Source: Clostridia bacterium (lineage in GTDB: Bacteria; Bacillota; Clostridia; Oscillospirales; Acutalibacteraceae). From it: DNA of 64,000 nt. A program made the translations under genes and the position numbers. Under the pieces are notes generated by a model. It was not told the origin of the DNA and made no database searches. It saw only the letters and a program-made list of their open reading frames with translations. Location of the stretch: contig JAFQCT010000006.1 of the NCBI GenBank assembly GCA_017399405.1, positions 1-64,000 of the forward strand, in the 5' to 3' direction. Shown here piece by piece: positions 54,456-62,514 of the stretch (its first letter is position 1; the number at the start of each line of letters is the position of its first letter).

Positions 54456-54802
54456 TTTATAAACATTCTCACTCCTGCCCAAATCATAAATAAAGCGAAT
54501 ACAACAGTCAGTATTTTGTTAGAGGTTTTTTTGATTACAAAAGTGCCTACAATACTGCCAATAAGCCCCGGTATAAGATAAATATAAGTGTCTGAAAAGT
54601 TGACATTCCCGTTTATAAGATATATAATTGAACTGATAATTGTAATGGGCAGTATTGTGCCAACAGCGTTGATTTGTGCTTCCTTTTGTTCCATTCCCAT
54701 CTTTTTATATAAAGGAACAGTTAACATTCCGCCACCGGCACCTAAAATTATATTTACTGTACCTATTAACATTCCGGCAAGCATTTTTTTAATAAAACTC
54801 AT
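54452..54802 (-). CDS. Half-size TauE/SafE-family transporter subunit 1
   Basis: This 116-residue protein has four helices and the motif MLAGMLIGTVNIILGAGGGMLTVPLYKKMGMEQKEA, matching the N-terminal repeat of TSUP proteins. GGAGG precedes the ATG at 54802. Its start codon is only 23 bp from that of the divergent PH-like gene. It is coupled to the second half. Confidence 0.82.
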   Translation of the reverse strand: MSFIKKMLAGMLIGTVNIILGAGGGMLTVPLYKKMGMEQKEAQINAVGTILPITIISSIIYLINGNVNFSDTYIYLIPGLIGSIVGTFVIKKTSNKILTVVFALFMIWAGVRMFIK

Positions 54803-54825
54803 TTTAACCTCCGGGGGATTATTTT

Positions 54826-55476
54826 ATGAAACCAGTTAAATTCAAAAGTGGTGTTAGTCCTTTAATTTATTTAATGTTGATTATTTATCACATTTCTATT
54901 GTTGTGTTATTCTTTTTACCTATATTCCTTTATGCAGATGTTACAACACGATTAGGCGTAATTTTACTTGTAATAAATGTGTTGTATCTTTATCCGTTAA
55001 TTTTCAACACTTATTATACCCTTGAAGAAGACTATTTATTTATATATCAATGGCCACTTATAAGAAAGAAAATCAAATATGCAAATATTTTTGAGATTAC
55101 TGATACATTACCAGAGGGCATAAAAAAAGTTAAACGAGTTGCATTTTCAACTCCAAAGTTCTTTATAGGTTATTATTCTTATGAATTTGATAAAGATACA
55201 AAAAAAGAAGTTAAAACAAAAAACTATATTGAAATTTCACCTAAAGATGTTGACTTGTTTATGATTAAAATGGGTGGTAAATTCAAAATGGCTCGTGATT
55301 TGGCTGCAAAACTTGAAGAAGAGCATAATCTAAAAAATGCCGAGCATTTAAGAAAAAAGAGTATTGCAGATAAGGCAAGAAAAGAAAAAGAAGAACAAAA
55401 CAAGCCTGTTGATGTTGTTGTATCTCCTGTTAAAAAGAATAAAGCAAAAGTTAAAGTCGAAGAAACAGAGGAATAA
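54826..55476 (+). CDS. Bacterial PH-domain-like membrane protein
   Basis: Two membrane helices (about 10-60) precede a PH-like segment: YTLEEDYLFIYQWPLIRKKIKYANIFEITDT...YIEISPKDVDLFM, as in SunI/YdbT-type bPH domains. A charged coiled and Lys/Glu-rich tail (~150-216) follows. The function is unknown; related proteins act at the membrane in immunity or stress. GGGGGA precedes ATG 54826. A GTAG hairpin with T-run ends the gene. Confidence 0.65.
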   Translation: MKPVKFKSGVSPLIYLMLIIYHISIVVLFFLPIFLYADVTTRLGVILLVINVLYLYPLIFNTYYTLEEDYLFIYQWPLIRKKIKYANIFEITDTLPEGIKKVKRVAFSTPKFFIGYYSYEFDKDTKKEVKTKNYIEISPKDVDLFMIKMGGKFKMARDLAAKLEEEHNLKNAEHLRKKSIADKARKEKEEQNKPVDVVVSPVKKNKAKVKVEETEE

Positions 55477-55485
55477 TTTATAAAT

Positions 55486-55519
55486 GTAGGGGCGATTCAC
55501 GAATCGCCCGTATTTTTTT
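55486..55519 (+). terminator. REP-like GTAG hairpin 7 acting as terminator
   Basis: The 24 bp at 55486-55509 are identical to 12182-12205, 43 kb away. The hairpin is followed by GTATTTTTTTT, so here the element has become a functional-looking terminator. Confidence 0.85.
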
Positions 55520-55549
55520 TGAAAACATATTAACAATAGAATAATTCCC

Positions 55550-55578
55550 TTTACACGCGAAATTTATTCACTTATAAT
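55550..55578 (+). promoter_or_regulatory. Promoter of the XRE regulator gene
   Basis: TTTACA (55550-55555) and TATAAT (55573-55578) are 17 bp apart. Confidence 0.65.
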
Positions 55579-55648
55579 GTTATTGTAAAACCCCAATTTT
55601 CAAGTTATTATTATGTTGTAGCTACAAGAAATGTTTTGAGGTGATTTT

Positions 55649-56746
55649 ATGACAATCTATTTTGGTGAGAATATCAAAAGACTTCGCAAAGAAAAAGAAT
55701 TAACCCAAGAAACTCTTGCAGATTTTTTAGGTGTATCATTCCAGACAATAAGTAAATGGGAAAGGGGAGAAACCTATCCTGACATAACAATGTTGCCTAT
55801 TATTTCAAGATTTTTCAACACTACGGTTGATAATTTGTTAGGTGTTAATAAATCAAGGGAAGAAAAACAAATAAAAGAATATCTCAGACTATATGATGAA
55901 ATGAAGTTAAAAGATTTAACATTAACTTTTAATAAGTTTCAAGAAGCAGTTAAGGAATTTCCTAATGATTTTCGCATTTTAATTCGATATATGGAACTTT
56001 TGTACGAAGTTAAAGGTTTTGGACAAGGTAAATATAAAGATATTTCAAAAGAGATTGCGTCTATTTATGAAAAGATACAGAATCGTTGTACAGATGATAA
56101 TATAAGAATACGCTCAAAAGTAATTATGATTTCTCATTTAGTGACATTATACCAATGTGTTCCAAACGAAGAAGGTAAATACCGTGTATATAAAGAGTAT
56201 CTTAATCACGCAGAAGAAATAGTAAGTACTTTGCCTTCAATTAACGATACAAAAGAATTAATGCTGATGAGTTTGGCTTTTGATACAGAAAATTATAATA
56301 CAACGCATAGAAACGCTCTTGAAGAGTTGTTGTTTATAATTCAAGATACATTATTTGGATATAGTTATGATTATAAACCTGAAAAGAGACTTGAGATTCT
56401 CAAACATATACAAGGACTCATTAACTTAATATTTGATGACGGAAATTTTGGTAAGAATTGTGTTAACAGACTTTATAATTACGGACATATTGGTCATTTG
56501 TATCATCAAATCGGTGACGATGAAAACGCGTTGAAATACCTTAAAATTACTGCTGAATATGCAAAAGAACTTGATGAAAATCCCGATATTTCACAAAAGG
56601 TAATGAGACATTATAATTTCGGACCGATTTTCCGTGAAACTAATTTATCTCAATTTATGAAAATTGTAATGACCGAACATTACCCACTATCCGACGATTT
56701 CAAATCAAAACCCGAATTTCAAGAAATAATTAAAATTTTAGAATAG
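55649..56746 (+). CDS. XRE-family regulator with TPR-like helical domain
   Basis: Residues ~5-62 are a Cro/CI helix-turn-helix: NIKRLRKEKELTQETLADFLGVSFQTISKWERGETYPDITML, then ISRFFNTTVDNLLG. The rest (300 residues) is a helical repeat, with segments such as LRLYDEMKLKDLTLTFNKFQEAVKEFP and IGDDENALKYLKITAEYAKEL of TPR type. This layout resembles Rgg/RNPP peptide-sensing regulators, though no peptide gene is visible next to it. AATGTTTTGAGGTG precedes ATG 55649. Confidence 0.85.
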   Translation: MTIYFGENIKRLRKEKELTQETLADFLGVSFQTISKWERGETYPDITMLPIISRFFNTTVDNLLGVNKSREEKQIKEYLRLYDEMKLKDLTLTFNKFQEAVKEFPNDFRILIRYMELLYEVKGFGQGKYKDISKEIASIYEKIQNRCTDDNIRIRSKVIMISHLVTLYQCVPNEEGKYRVYKEYLNHAEEIVSTLPSINDTKELMLMSLAFDTENYNTTHRNALEELLFIIQDTLFGYSYDYKPEKRLEILKHIQGLINLIFDDGNFGKNCVNRLYNYGHIGHLYHQIGDDENALKYLKITAEYAKELDENPDISQKVMRHYNFGPIFRETNLSQFMKIVMTEHYPLSDDFKSKPEFQEIIKILE

Positions 56747-56747
56747 T

Positions 56748-56769
56748 GTAGGTGAAGTTTTTACTTCGC
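56748..56769 (+). repeat. REP-like GTAG hairpin 8
   Basis: GTAG is followed by GTGAAGT, TTTT and ACTTCGC, with one G-U pair. It begins directly after the XRE stop codon. The stem is the most diverged of the set. Confidence 0.6.
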
Positions 56770-56777
56770 TGTAATAA

Positions 56778-56805
56778 GAAAAAGAGGCTATCAAGCCTCT
56801 TTTTC
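56778..56805. terminator. Bidirectional terminator
   Basis: GAAAAAGAGGC (56778-56788) pairs with GCCTCTTTTTC (56795-56805). It lies between convergent genes and overlaps the last codons of the phosphatase gene. Confidence 0.9.
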
Positions 56806-57252
56806 TTTTATATATTCAAACAACCTTGTGCAACCAAGTAAAACATCATTATATGTTGTCTTAAAATCTCTTGTGTACCAAGGGTCAGCAACATCACGGT
56901 CAATGTGTGCAAAACTTAATAATTTGTGAATTTTATTATCTTTGTCGTAACCGATTATCCGGTTAATGTTACGCATATTAGCGCTGTCCATTCCGATTAT
57001 GTAGTCATATTTTTCATAGTCGGATTTTGTAAGCTGTACTGCTTGTCTTTTAGTATAAGTAACACCCATTTCATCAAGGATTTTCTTTGTTCCCCAATGA
57101 GTATCATTACCGATTTCTTCTGTACTTGTAGCACTTGAACAAATTATGAAATCATCAGCACAACCGTTCTTTATAACAATATCTTTCATCACAAACTCTG
57201 CCATAGTTGAACGACAGATATTCCCATGACAAACAAACATAATTTTAATCAT
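56791..57252 (-). CDS. Low-molecular-weight protein tyrosine phosphatase
   Basis: The P-loop MFVCHGNICRSTMAE gives C-X5-R-S/T at the N-terminus, and VADPWYTRDF provides the catalytic Asp. The length of 153 is standard. Such enzymes dephosphorylate tyrosine kinases or, in some species, Arg residues; the substrate is open. No BY-kinase is adjacent. A GGTGAT RBS precedes the ATG at 57252. Confidence 0.93.
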   Translation of the reverse strand: MIKIMFVCHGNICRSTMAEFVMKDIVIKNGCADDFIICSSATSTEEIGNDTHWGTKKILDEMGVTYTKRQAVQLTKSDYEKYDYIIGMDSANMRNINRIIGYDKDNKIHKLLSFAHIDRDVADPWYTRDFKTTYNDVLLGCTRLFEYIKEKEA

Positions 57253-57267
57253 ATTATCACCATAATA

Positions 57268-57295
57268 AATATACCATATTTGGTGAATAATTCAA
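57268..57295 (-). promoter_or_regulatory. Promoter of the tyrosine phosphatase gene
   Basis: On the minus strand TTGAAT (57295-57290) and TATATT (57273-57268) are 16 bp apart. It overlaps the proposed sporulation promoter of spoIIID on the other strand. Confidence 0.45.
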
Positions 57296-57313
57296 CCCTT
57301 CGCTTCATATTTA
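57287..57313 (+). promoter_or_regulatory. Candidate sigma-E promoter of spoIIID
   Basis: ATA (57287-57289) and CATATTTA (57306-57313) are separated by 16 bp, similar to the mother-cell sigma-E pattern ATA-16/18-CATACANT. spoIIID is sigma-E-dependent in Bacillus. The match is partial. Confidence 0.35.
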
Positions 57314-57339
57314 TTTATGAATAAAGGAGGGCTTTAGTT

Positions 57340-57591
57340 TTGAGTATTTTAGTTGAAGAAAGAGCAGCAATGTTAGGGGAATATATAGTTAAGAATAAAA
57401 CAACTGTCCGTGCCACTGCAAAAGTATTCGGAATAAGTAAAAGCACAGTACATATGGATGTTGCACAACGCCTTGCCCGTTATGACCCGCAACTCTATTC
57501 ACAGGTTAAAAAAGTCCTTGAAATCAATAAGGCAGAAAGACATATAAGAGGTGGACTTGCAACAAAAGAAAAATACCTTAATCAAAAATGA
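57340..57591 (+). CDS. spoIIID: Sporulation transcriptional regulator SpoIIID
   Basis: This 83-residue mother-cell DNA-binding protein has the helix-turn-helix TVRATAKVFGISKSTVHMDVAQRLARYDPQLYSQV and the basic C-terminal region KAERHIRGGLATKEKY, both diagnostic. SpoIIID switches gene sets between sigma-E and sigma-K during sporulation. The start is TTG 57340, 8 nt after AAAGGAGGG. Its presence strongly suggests an endospore former. Confidence 0.95.
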   Translation: MSILVEERAAMLGEYIVKNKTTVRATAKVFGISKSTVHMDVAQRLARYDPQLYSQVKKVLEINKAERHIRGGLATKEKYLNQK

Positions 57592-57620
57592 AATAATATA
57601 GAGATTTTTCCATAAATCAC

Positions 57621-57648
57621 TTGAAATTTGACTATATTCGTGTATAAT
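57621..57648 (+). promoter_or_regulatory. Promoter of ileS
   Basis: TTGAAA (57621-57626) and TATAAT (57643-57648) are 16 bp apart. The leader is only about 45 nt, too short for a T-box. The block ATCACTTGAAA occurs twice (57616 and 57674). Confidence 0.55.
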
Positions 57649-57697
57649 ATTATTCGTTAAAATATGTACATATATCACTTGAAAGGTGGACAATATA

Positions 57698-60600
57698 GTG
57701 GCAGACGAGAAAAATCTCTTTGTTAACCTTGAGCATGAGGTTATGAAGCTCTGGGAAGAAGAGAAGTATTATGAAAAACTTGTTGAGAAAAACAAGGGCA
57801 AGAAAATGTTCCGTTTCCTTGACGGTCCTATTACTGCTAATAACCCTATGGGTATTCATCACGCTTGGGGCAGAAGTACAAAAGATACTTTTATCCGTTA
57901 CAAATCAATGCGTGGTTATGATTGCCGTCGTCAAAACGGTTTTGACTCACAGGGTCTTTGGGTTGAAGTTGAAGTTGAAAAACAACTCGGTTTCAAAACA
58001 AAAAAAGACATTGAAAATTATGGTATGGACAAGTTTACACGCCAATGCGTTGACCGTGTAAATCACTTCTCAGGCATTATTACTGAACAGTCAAAAAGAC
58101 TTGGTATGTGGATGGATTGGGAAAACTCATACTACACAAATACAGACCTTAACATTCAGGGTATCTGGCATTTCTTAAAAGAATGTGACAACCACGGTTG
58201 GATTCAGCGTGAATATAAGCCAATGCCTTGGTGTCCTCGTTGTGGTACATCACTTTCAGAGCACGAAATGACAGGCTCTTATAAAATGATGACTCACAAC
58301 TCTGTTTTCTTCAAACTCCCTATTGAAGAACTTAACTCAAAAATGCTTGTTTGGACAACTACTCCTTGGACTCTTTCTTCAAATGTGGCTTTAGCAGTTA
58401 ACCCTGATATTGACTATGTTGAAGTTAAAATCAAGAGTGATGACCAGACACTCATTCTCGCAAAGAATGCTATCAAATATCTTGGCGATGATAAACTTGA
58501 AGTAATTCGTGCTCTTAAAGGTGAAGAACTTGTTGGACTTCACTACGAAACTTGTTTTGCAGATATTCCTGCACAGCAAGGATTTGAGCATAAAATCGTA
58601 GCTTGGGAAGATGTTGCAGCTGACGAAGGTACAGGTGTTGTTCATATTGCTCCTGGTTGCGGTATCGAAGACTTTGAACTTGGTGAAAGACTTGGTCTTC
58701 CAAAGGTTATGCCTATTGACGATATGGGTATTTATCTTGATGGCTTTGGATTTATGACAGGTAAAGATAGTCACACAATCGCTGATGAAGTTTTCGCAAA
58801 ACTTGATGAACAGAACAAACTCTATAAAGTTGAGCCACACGAACATAGCTACCCAGTTTGCTGGAGATGTAAGAGTGAAATCGTTTTCCGTCTTGTTCCT
58901 GCTTGGTATATTAAGACAAGTGAAATCAAACCTAAACTTATTGAATGTGCAAACTCAGTTAAATGGGAGCCTGCTTCAAACGGCAAGCGTATGAATGACT
59001 GGCTTACAAATATGGGTGACTGGAATATTTCCCGTAAGCGTTATTACGGTATGCCACTTCCATTCTATCCTTGTGATTGCGGTCATATCACTGTTATTGG
59101 CTCAAAGGATGAACTTCGCGAGAAGGCAGTTGACCCGGCACAGGTTGATGCTCTTCCTGAACTTCACAGACCTTGGGTTGACGAAGTTAAAATTAAATGT
59201 CCACATTGTGGAAAAGAAGTATCTCGTATTTCAGATATTGGCGATGTTTGGCTTGATGCTGGTATTGTTCCATTCTCAACACTCGGTTACTTTACTGACC
59301 GTGAAGCATGGGAAAAGAACTTCCCTGCAGAATGGGTTACAGAAATGCATGAGCAAGTTCGTCTTTGGTTCTATTCAATGCTCTTTATGAGTACTGTTCT
59401 TGTAGGTAAAGCACCATACGAAAAAGTTGTTACTAACGGTATGGTTGTTGCTGAAGACGGTTCTAAGTTCTCAAAAACAGGCTTTATGATTAAGTTTGAC
59501 GAGGCAGCTGAGAAGATTGGTGCAGATACTGTTCGTTATCTCTATGCAAGTGCACCAAACACAAATGATGTTCGTTTCGGTTATAACCTTGGTGACGAAG
59601 CAAGAAGAAAGATGCTTGGTTTCTGGAATATCTTTACATTCTTTGATACCTATGCACAGCTTGATAAACCAAATTTTGCAGACTATAAAGTTGATTTCTC
59701 AAAACTTACTCCAATGGATAAATGGCTTGTTGTAAGAACAAACGACTTTATCAAGAAAGCAACTGCTTATATGGATGATTATAAGTCATTTGCTATGGTT
59801 AAAGATTTTGAAGTATTCGTTGACGATATTTCTAACTGGTATATCCGTGCTAATCGTCGTCGTTTCTGGAAAACAGAAGACCAAGACGATAAAATGGTTG
59901 CTTACTGGACACTCTTTAACGCTCTTAAAGTTTGTGTTCAGACAATGGCACCTATCACACCATTTATGACAGAACATATTTGGCAGAAACTTATTAAAGT
60001 ATGTGATTCAACTGTTGCTGAATCAGTTCATTTAAGTGATTGGCCATCAGAAATCCCAGGTATTGAAGACGATGGTATTATTGAACAAACTGCTCTTGCT
60101 CGTGATGTAATTGCTACAGCAATGAGACTTCGTAATGAACAGCAGATTAAAGTTCGTCAGCCACTTTCAAAACTTTTCGTTTGCTGTGATAAAGATACAG
60201 CTGATAAAATTAAGACTTTTGAGAAAAATATTCTTGATGAACTTAACATTAAAGCAGTTGAATATATTGATGATATCAATGTTCTTGAAGACCAGTATCT
60301 TACAGTCAACTTCAAAGTTGCAGGTGCAGTTCTCAAACAGAATGTTAATAAGATGAAACAGACACTTGAAGGCCTTTCATCTGACGAAATGAAGGCACTC
60401 ACATCGGCAGTTATCGCAGGTGGTGAGGTTGCAGTTCCTGGTTGGGATGAAAAATTTGACGCTTCTATCTTCGCAGTTCAGTCAAAAACTAAAGAAGGTG
60501 TTGTTTCTGCTGAATTTGCACAAGGTAGCGTTGTAGCACTCGATATTGTTCTCACAGACGAACTTCTTAAAGAAGGCGTTGTTCGTGACATTATCCGTCA

Positions 60601-60832
60601 GTGTCAGGTTGCTCGTAAAGATGCAGGTTATCAGGTTGAACAAAGAATCAATGCATCAATTATTGTTGATGATGAGTTCGTTGTAAATGCTCTTACTGAA
60701 AAACTTGAATTTATTTCAGGTGAACTTCTTGCAGATTCAATCGTAATCAATGAAAGCATTAAAGCAGACTACACAAGTGAGTTCACAATAAATGACAAGA
60801 AAATTTCAGTTTCAGTTGTTAAAGGAGAATAA
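57698..60832 (+). CDS. ileS: Isoleucyl-tRNA synthetase, variant-signature type
   Basis: This 1044-residue class I synthetase has a variant HIGH region, FLDGPITANNPMGIHHAWGR (HHAWGR), and a variant KMSKS region, AEDGSKFSKTGFM (KFSKT). The editing domain lies between ~190 and 390. WYIKTSEIKPKLIE, NWNISRKRYYGMPLPFY-like (GDWNISRKRYYG) and the Zn-type CPHCGKE and CPRCG clusters support IleRS. An anticodon-binding domain and a long C-terminal region follow. The start is GTG 57698 after AAAGGTGG; GTG 57686 lies within that RBS. It resembles the eukaryote-like/clade of IleRS more than the classical bacterial one. Confidence 0.93.
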   Translation: MADEKNLFVNLEHEVMKLWEEEKYYEKLVEKNKGKKMFRFLDGPITANNPMGIHHAWGRSTKDTFIRYKSMRGYDCRRQNGFDSQGLWVEVEVEKQLGFKTKKDIENYGMDKFTRQCVDRVNHFSGIITEQSKRLGMWMDWENSYYTNTDLNIQGIWHFLKECDNHGWIQREYKPMPWCPRCGTSLSEHEMTGSYKMMTHNSVFFKLPIEELNSKMLVWTTTPWTLSSNVALAVNPDIDYVEVKIKSDDQTLILAKNAIKYLGDDKLEVIRALKGEELVGLHYETCFADIPAQQGFEHKIVAWEDVAADEGTGVVHIAPGCGIEDFELGERLGLPKVMPIDDMGIYLDGFGFMTGKDSHTIADEVFAKLDEQNKLYKVEPHEHSYPVCWRCKSEIVFRLVPAWYIKTSEIKPKLIECANSVKWEPASNGKRMNDWLTNMGDWNISRKRYYGMPLPFYPCDCGHITVIGSKDELREKAVDPAQVDALPELHRPWVDEVKIKCPHCGKEVSRISDIGDVWLDAGIVPFSTLGYFTDREAWEKNFPAEWVTEMHEQVRLWFYSMLFMSTVLVGKAPYEKVVTNGMVVAEDGSKFSKTGFMIKFDEAAEKIGADTVRYLYASAPNTNDVRFGYNLGDEARRKMLGFWNIFTFFDTYAQLDKPNFADYKVDFSKLTPMDKWLVVRTNDFIKKATAYMDDYKSFAMVKDFEVFVDDISNWYIRANRRRFWKTEDQDDKMVAYWTLFNALKVCVQTMAPITPFMTEHIWQKLIKVCDSTVAESVHLSDWPSEIPGIEDDGIIEQTALARDVIATAMRLRNEQQIKVRQPLSKLFVCCDKDTADKIKTFEKNILDELNIKAVEYIDDINVLEDQYLTVNFKVAGAVLKQNVNKMKQTLEGLSSDEMKALTSAVIAGGEVAVPGWDEKFDASIFAVQSKTKEGVVSAEFAQGSVVALDIVLTDELLKEGVVRDIIRQCQVARKDAGYQVEQRINASIIVDDEFVVNALTEKLEFISGELLADSIVINESIKADYTSEFTINDKKISVSVVKGE

Positions 60833-60835
60833 AAG

Positions 60836-61048
60836 ATGTTTCAGGTAACAAAAGATATGAATATCGGTGAAATCCTTGATAATGCAAGAGAAACAGTACC
60901 ATTTTTCTTAAATCTTGGTATGCATTGTCTCGGTTGTCCTTCAGCTCGTGGCGAAACTGTTGAACAGGCTTGTATGGTTCACGGTGTTGACCCAGACGAA
61001 TTTGTTGAAGGCATCAATGCTTTTCTTAAAGAAAATGCAAACAAATAA
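60836..61048 (+). CDS. DUF1858-domain protein
   Basis: The whole 70-residue protein is a DUF1858 domain: VTKDMNIGEILDNARETVPFFLNLGMHCLGCPSARGETVEQACMVHGVDPDEFVEGINAFL. The CLGCP pair could be redox-active or bind metal. DUF1858 is the N-terminal domain of ScdA/Ric-type di-iron proteins and also stands alone in clostridia. It lies 3 bp after ileS and ends at a terminator. Confidence 0.9.
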   Translation: MFQVTKDMNIGEILDNARETVPFFLNLGMHCLGCPSARGETVEQACMVHGVDPDEFVEGINAFLKENANK

Positions 61049-61056
61049 TTAACTGA

Positions 61057-61086
61057 AAAATCCCCCTATAAAGTTAGGGGGATTTT
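61057..61086 (+). terminator. Intrinsic terminator
   Basis: AAAATCCCCCTA (61057-61068) pairs with TAGGGGGATTTT (61075-61086) over a 6-nt loop. Confidence 0.92.
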
Positions 61087-61106
61087 GTTCAAAAGAGGTG
61101 AGTTGT

Positions 61107-61775
61107 ATGAAACTTGACAATCGTTTAATGGCTATTGCTGATTTAGTGCGAAAAGATAAAGTTTTTGCAGATATCGGAACAGACCACGCGTATCTTCCTG
61201 TGTATCTTGTTGAAAAAGGCATAGTAAACCACGCTATTGCTGCTGATTTGCGTGTTGGTCCACTTGACAATGCAAAAGAAACTATTGTTTCACACAACTT
61301 AACCGATAAAATTGAACTCCGACTTTCTGACGGTCTTGATAATTTCAAAGAAAATGAAGTGGAAGAAATCGCAGTTGCAGGTATGGGTGGTTTGCTTATA
61401 TCTTCATTTATTGAGCGTACAATTTGGCTTAAAAATAGTGAGATTCACTTAATTTTACAACCTATGACTCATATTGAAGAGTTGCGAAAAACACTCTTTG
61501 ATAATGGCTTTATTATTGATAATGAAGTTGTTGCAGAAGACGGTGATAAACTTTACATAATTATAAGTGCATATTATTATGGTGACGCAACAGCTTATAC
61601 TGACCTCGATTTGATTGTGGGCAGACTGATTTTGAATGAAGATGAATTATCAAAAAATTACCTTGCCAAAATTTATACAAAGTACAACAAAAAACTTGTT
61701 GCACTTCAAAAAGCTCAAAAAGAATGTGCAGATTTAGAAAAAATAGTAGGGGAGTTGAGTAAATGGCAACAGTAA
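61107..61775 (+). CDS. trmK: tRNA (adenine22-N1)-methyltransferase
   Basis: TrmK methylates A22 of tRNAs with SAM. VFADIGTDHAYLPVYLVEKG is the SAM site, AADLRVGPLDNAKETI and LSDGLDNF follow, and AVAGMGGLLI is motif IV. A C-terminal coiled coil (~180-220) is typical. The start is ATG 61107, after AGAGGTGAG; GTG 61098 overlaps that RBS. It overlaps the Nif3-like gene by 13 bp, the common Firmicutes pair. Confidence 0.93.
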   Translation: MKLDNRLMAIADLVRKDKVFADIGTDHAYLPVYLVEKGIVNHAIAADLRVGPLDNAKETIVSHNLTDKIELRLSDGLDNFKENEVEEIAVAGMGGLLISSFIERTIWLKNSEIHLILQPMTHIEELRKTLFDNGFIIDNEVVAEDGDKLYIIISAYYYGDATAYTDLDLIVGRLILNEDELSKNYLAKIYTKYNKKLVALQKAQKECADLEKIVGELSKWQQ

Positions 61776-62506
61776 AAGAAATTTATAATTTTATTGATTC
61801 AATTGCACCTTTTAATACCCAAGAAGAATGGGATAACTCAGGACTTCTTGTAGGTGATGAGAATGCCGAAGTTAATAAAATCCTTTTTGCACTTGATGTT
61901 ACATCTGACATTATCGAACAAGCAAAAACATACGGTGCAAACTTAATAATTACTCATCATCCCGTTGTTTTCAAACCCGTTTCAACTGTTTTAAGTGACA
62001 GTTTAATTTACAAACTTGTTAATAACAATATCAGCATTATTTGTGCACATACAAACTATGACAAAGCAGTTAATGGGGTTAATGATATCCTTTGTAAAAC
62101 GGTTGGTTTTAATAGTTTTAATAAAGTGGAAAATACTTGTCTTAATATTGGCAGCTTTGAAAAAACTATATCAACTGAAAACTTTGTAAATCATATTAAA
62201 AATGTGCTTGACTGTGTTGTTAGATATAACTCACTTAAAAAAGAAATCAAAAGAATTGCAGTTTGTAGTGGCTCAGGTAGTGATTATTTAACACTTGCAA
62301 AAGAACTTGGTTGTGATGCACTTCTCACAGGTGATGCGTCACATCACGCATTCCTTGATGCAGATGAAATGGGTGTAGTGTTGGTTGCTGCAGGACATTT
62401 TGAAACAGAAAATCTTGCAATCGAGCCACTTATGAATAAAATAAAAGAAGAATTTAATGTTTCTTGTGAATTAGCAATGCAAGAATCACCAATTATTACG
62501 ATTTAA
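61763..62506 (+). CDS. Nif3-like dinuclear metal centre protein
   Basis: This is a member of the Nif3/YqfO family. The metal ligands are seen as THHPVVF (His pair), CAHTNYD, TGDASHHA and a late GHFETE. WDNSGLLVGD near the start is the other signature. The 247-residue length lacks the PII-like insert of longer members. Proposed roles include GTP cyclohydrolase-like activity, but the function is unsettled. It is coupled to trmK. Confidence 0.9.
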   Translation: MATVKEIYNFIDSIAPFNTQEEWDNSGLLVGDENAEVNKILFALDVTSDIIEQAKTYGANLIITHHPVVFKPVSTVLSDSLIYKLVNNNISIICAHTNYDKAVNGVNDILCKTVGFNSFNKVENTCLNIGSFEKTISTENFVNHIKNVLDCVVRYNSLKKEIKRIAVCSGSGSDYLTLAKELGCDALLTGDASHHAFLDADEMGVVLVAAGHFETENLAIEPLMNKIKEEFNVSCELAMQESPIITI

Positions 62507-62514
62507 GAGGATTT

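Noticed and set aside
57592-57697. T-box riboswitch before ileS
   Set aside because: The gap is 105 bp with the promoter inside it, too short for a T-box, and no specifier stem is seen.
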